From Rallus limicola (Eukaryota; Chordata; Aves; Gruiformes; Rallidae): DNA of 64,000 nt. Made by a program: the position numbers and the translations under genes. The stretch is taken from contig JAKCOZ010000102.1 of the NCBI GenBank assembly GCA_022605955.1, forward strand, positions 186,001 through 250,000. The letters run 5' to 3'. Positions 61,522-64,000 of this stretch are shown here, one piece after another (position 1 is the first letter of the stretch; every line of letters begins with the position of its first letter). The notes beneath the pieces were generated by a model. It made no database searches. It was not told the DNA's origin and saw only the letters and a program-made list of their open reading frames with translations.

Positions 61522-64000
61522 CTAAGGACTTTGCTCTTCCAGAGAACCCTCCTAATGCTACTTCCCTAGGCATTGGTCTCGGCTGAAGAAACCTTCCATT
61601 GAAAAAACAGCCCGAACATCCGGGACTAGCTCTCAAATGCAGCAAGCAAAGACTTAAAGAAATACCTGGCCTGATGCTGCCCAAGGCAGCCCACAACGTG
61701 ACCGTGTCACCCTGGGGCTAGAGACTTTGGTTGTCTGGGAAACCCGCCTTATGCTACTTCCCTAGGCATTGTTCTCTGCTGAAGCAGCCTTTCATTGAAA
61801 AAACAGACCGAACGTCTGAGTCTAGCTCACAAAGGAAAGAAGTCAAAACTGAAAGAAATACCTGGCCTGATACCACCCATGGCATCCCACAAGCAGCCCC
61901 TGTAACCCAGGGGCTAAAGACTTTGCTCTTCCAGAGAACTTTCCTAATGCTACTTCCCTAGGCATTGGTCTAGGCCGGAGAAGACTTCCATTGAAAAAAC
62001 AGACCGAAAGTCTGGGACTAGCTCTCAAAGGCAGCAAGTCAAGACTGAAAGAAATACCTGGCTTGATACTGCCCATGCCATCCCACAAGCAGACCCTGCC
62101 ACCCTGAGGCTAAGCATTTTCTTCTTCTGGGAAAAACTCTTAATGCTACTTCCCTAGGCATTGGTCTTCGCCGGAGAAGACTTCCATTGAAAAAACAGCC
62201 CGAACGTCTGGGACTAGCTCTCAAAGGCAGCAAGTCAAGACTGAAAGAAATACCTGGCCTGATACCACCCATGTCATCCCACAAGCAGACCCTGTAACCC
62301 TGGGGGTAAGGACTTTGCTCTTCCAGAGAACCCTCCTAATGCTACTTTCCTAGGCATTGGTCTCAGCCGGCGCAGTCGTCCATTGAAAAAACAGACCGAA
62401 CGTCCGGGACTAGCTCTCAAAGTCAGCAAGTCAAGACTGAAAGAAATACGTGACCTGATACCGCCCATGGCAGCCCACAAGCAGCATCTGTCACTCTGGT
62501 GCTAAGGACTTTGCTCTTTTGGGGAACACTCCTAATGCTACTTCCCTAGGCATTGCTCTTCGCCAGAGAAGACTTCCATTGAAAAAACAGCCCGAAAGTC
62601 TGGGACTAGCTCTCAAAGGCAGCAAGTCAAGACTGAAAGAAATACGTGACCTGATACCGCCCATGGCAGCAGACAAGCAACCCTTGTAACAGTGAGCTAA
62701 GGACTTTGCTCTTACAGAGAACCCTCCTAATGCTACTTCCTTAGGCATTGGTCTTCGCCATAGCAGCCTTCCATTGAAAAAACAGCCCGAACGTCCGGGA
62801 CTAGCTCTCAAAGGCAGCAAGTCAAGACTGAAAGAAATACCTGGCCTGATACCGCCCATGGCAGCCCACGAGCAACCATTGTAACGGTGAGCTAAGGACT
62901 TTGCTCTTACAGAGAACCCTCCTAATGCTACTTCCCTAGGCATTTGTCTTCGCCACAGCAGACTTCCATTGAAAAAACAGCCCTGAACGTCCGGGACTAG
63001 CTCCCAAAGGCAGCAAGTCAAGACTTAAAGAAATACCTGGCCTGATACCGCCCATGGCAGCCCACAATCACCCACTCTAATGGTGAGCTAAGGACTTTGC
63101 TCTTCCAGAGAACCCTCCTAATGCTACTTCCCATGGCATTGCTCTTCGCCAGAGCAGCCTTCCATTGAAAAAACAGCCCTGAACGTCCGGGACTAGCTCC
63201 CAAAGGCAGCAAGTCAAGACTGAAAGAAATACCTGGCCTGATACCGCCCATGGCAGCCCACAAGCAGCCCCTGTAACGGTGAGCTAAGGACTTTGCTCTT
63301 CCAGAGAACCCTCCTAATGCTACTTCCCTAGGCATTGGTCTCTGCCATAGCAGCCGTCCATTGAAAAAACAGCCCGAATGTCTGGGACTAGGTTTCAAAG
63401 GCAGCAAGTCAAGACTGAAAGAAATACCTGGCCTGATACCGCCCATGGCAGCCCACAAGCAGCATCTGTCACTCTGGTGCTAAGGACTTTGCTCTTTTGG
63501 GGAACACTCCTAATGCTACTTCCCTAGGCATTGCTCTTCACCAGAGAAGACTTCCATTGAAAAAACAGCCTGAACGTCTGGGACTAGCTCTCAAAGGCAG
63601 CAAATCAAGACTGAAAGAAACACGTGACCTGATACCGCCCATGGCAGCCCACAAGCAGCATTTGTGACCCTTGGTCTAAGGACTTTGCTCTTCCAGAGAA
63701 GTTTCCTAATGCTACTTCAGTAGGCATTGGTCTCTGCTGAAGCAGCCTTCCATTGAAAAAACAGCCCGAACGTCCGGGACTAGCTCCCTAAGGCAGCAAG
63801 TCAAGACTGAAAGAAATACCTGCCCTGATACCGCCCATGGCAGCCCACGAGCAACCATTGTAACGGTGAGCTAAGGACTTTGCTCTTACAGACAACCCTC
63901 CTAATGCTACTTCCCTAGGCATTGGTCTCTGCTGAAGCAGCCTTCCATTGAAAAAACAGCCCGAACATCCGGGACTAGCTCTCAAAGGCAGCAAGTCAAG
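61522..64000 (+). repeat. Satellite B higher-order repeat, copy 2 (cut by window edge)
   Basis: This is the partner of 57226-59704. It includes the unusual divergent monomer with GTCTGAGTCTAGCTCAC (near 61810, partner 57515), which makes the match unambiguous. At least 2.48 kb are shared and the match is still running at the window end. Confidence 0.9.

Larger units (their letters stand above)
52782..64000 (+). repeat. Satellite B array, ~196-bp monomers, about 57 copies
   Basis: Core strings such as CCATTGAAAAAACAGCC, CAGCAAGTCAAGACTGAAAG, GATACCGCCCATGGCAGCCC, CTAAGGACTTTGCTCTT and CTAATGCTACTTCCCTAGGC recur in order every 192-197 bp (for example ATTGAAAAAA at 53001, 53193, 53390, 53586, 53782 and 53977). 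Neighbouring monomers are clearly diverged, while distant blocks are near-identical, which is higher-order organisation. 196 is not a multiple of three, so long minus-strand ORFs (such as 53695-54270) are accidental joins. I do not recognise the family. The array continues past the right edge. Confidence 0.96.

Noticed and set aside
1..64000. CRISPR array or other prokaryotic system suggested by the regular repeats
   Set aside because: Repeats are 196 bp and about 1.0-1.36 kb with no unique spacers. The CR1 fragment, CpG-depleted spacer and lack of coding density indicate a vertebrate genome.
52782..64000. CENP-B box in satellite B
   Set aside because: I found no match to the TTCG...CGGGA pattern in the monomer. 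A centromeric role cannot be judged from sequence alone.

Overview
This window looks like vertebrate repeat-rich DNA with no protein-coding gene that I can support. It suggests a sauropsid (bird, turtle or crocodilian). The clue is a fragment at about 46176-46375 that reads like the 3' part of a CR1 LINE, the dominant retrotransposon of those groups. I cannot name the species.

Layout. (1) 1-45632 is a head-to-tail macrosatellite, here called array A. It has 36 anchored units in five length classes (996, 1071, about 1328, about 1332-1344 and about 1359 bp), and it is cut by the left window edge. Units fall into type I, type II and short (288-bp deletion) classes. The classes lie in blocks: mixed I/short, seven type II, mixed I/short, nine type II, then mostly type I. 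Chimeric units sit at block borders, and kilobase-scale higher-order duplications are visible at offsets of about 1.07, 2.685, 16.26 and 20.25 kb. (2) 45631-46033 holds two monomers of an unrelated ~196-bp satellite (satellite B), in the opposite orientation to the main B array. (3) 46034-51285 is a CpG-poor spacer with the CR1 fragment and two to three diverged copies of an unidentified ~1-kb repeat. (4) 51286-52781 is one isolated copy of an A unit, inverted, with 68-bp terminal overlap and a private 34-bp triplication. (5) 52782-64000 is the main satellite B array, about 57 monomers, with a 4.3-kb higher-order repeat, cut by the right window edge.

The most interesting signal is three independent, balanced micro-inversions inside repeat units. 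One is 40 bp in a single A unit (4072-4111). One is 46 bp and separates type II from type I A units (16 copies). One is 32 bp in a single B monomer (56133-56164). The 40-, 46- and 32-bp events are bordered by inverted microhomology of about 2, 2 and 3 bp, which fits short template switching. Because every unit has dozens of unaltered neighbours, the events can be read at base level.

A second signal is that array A keeps a CpG-island-like CpG density over 45 kb. The isolated inverted A copy has lost several CpGs by transition, and the spacer is strongly CpG-depleted. Open reading frames on both strands of both satellites are by-products of CpG-rich or stop-poor repeat sequence. They are broken by frameshifts and stops in many copies. 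A conserved splice-site pair on the minus strand of A units leaves open a spliced non-coding transcript.
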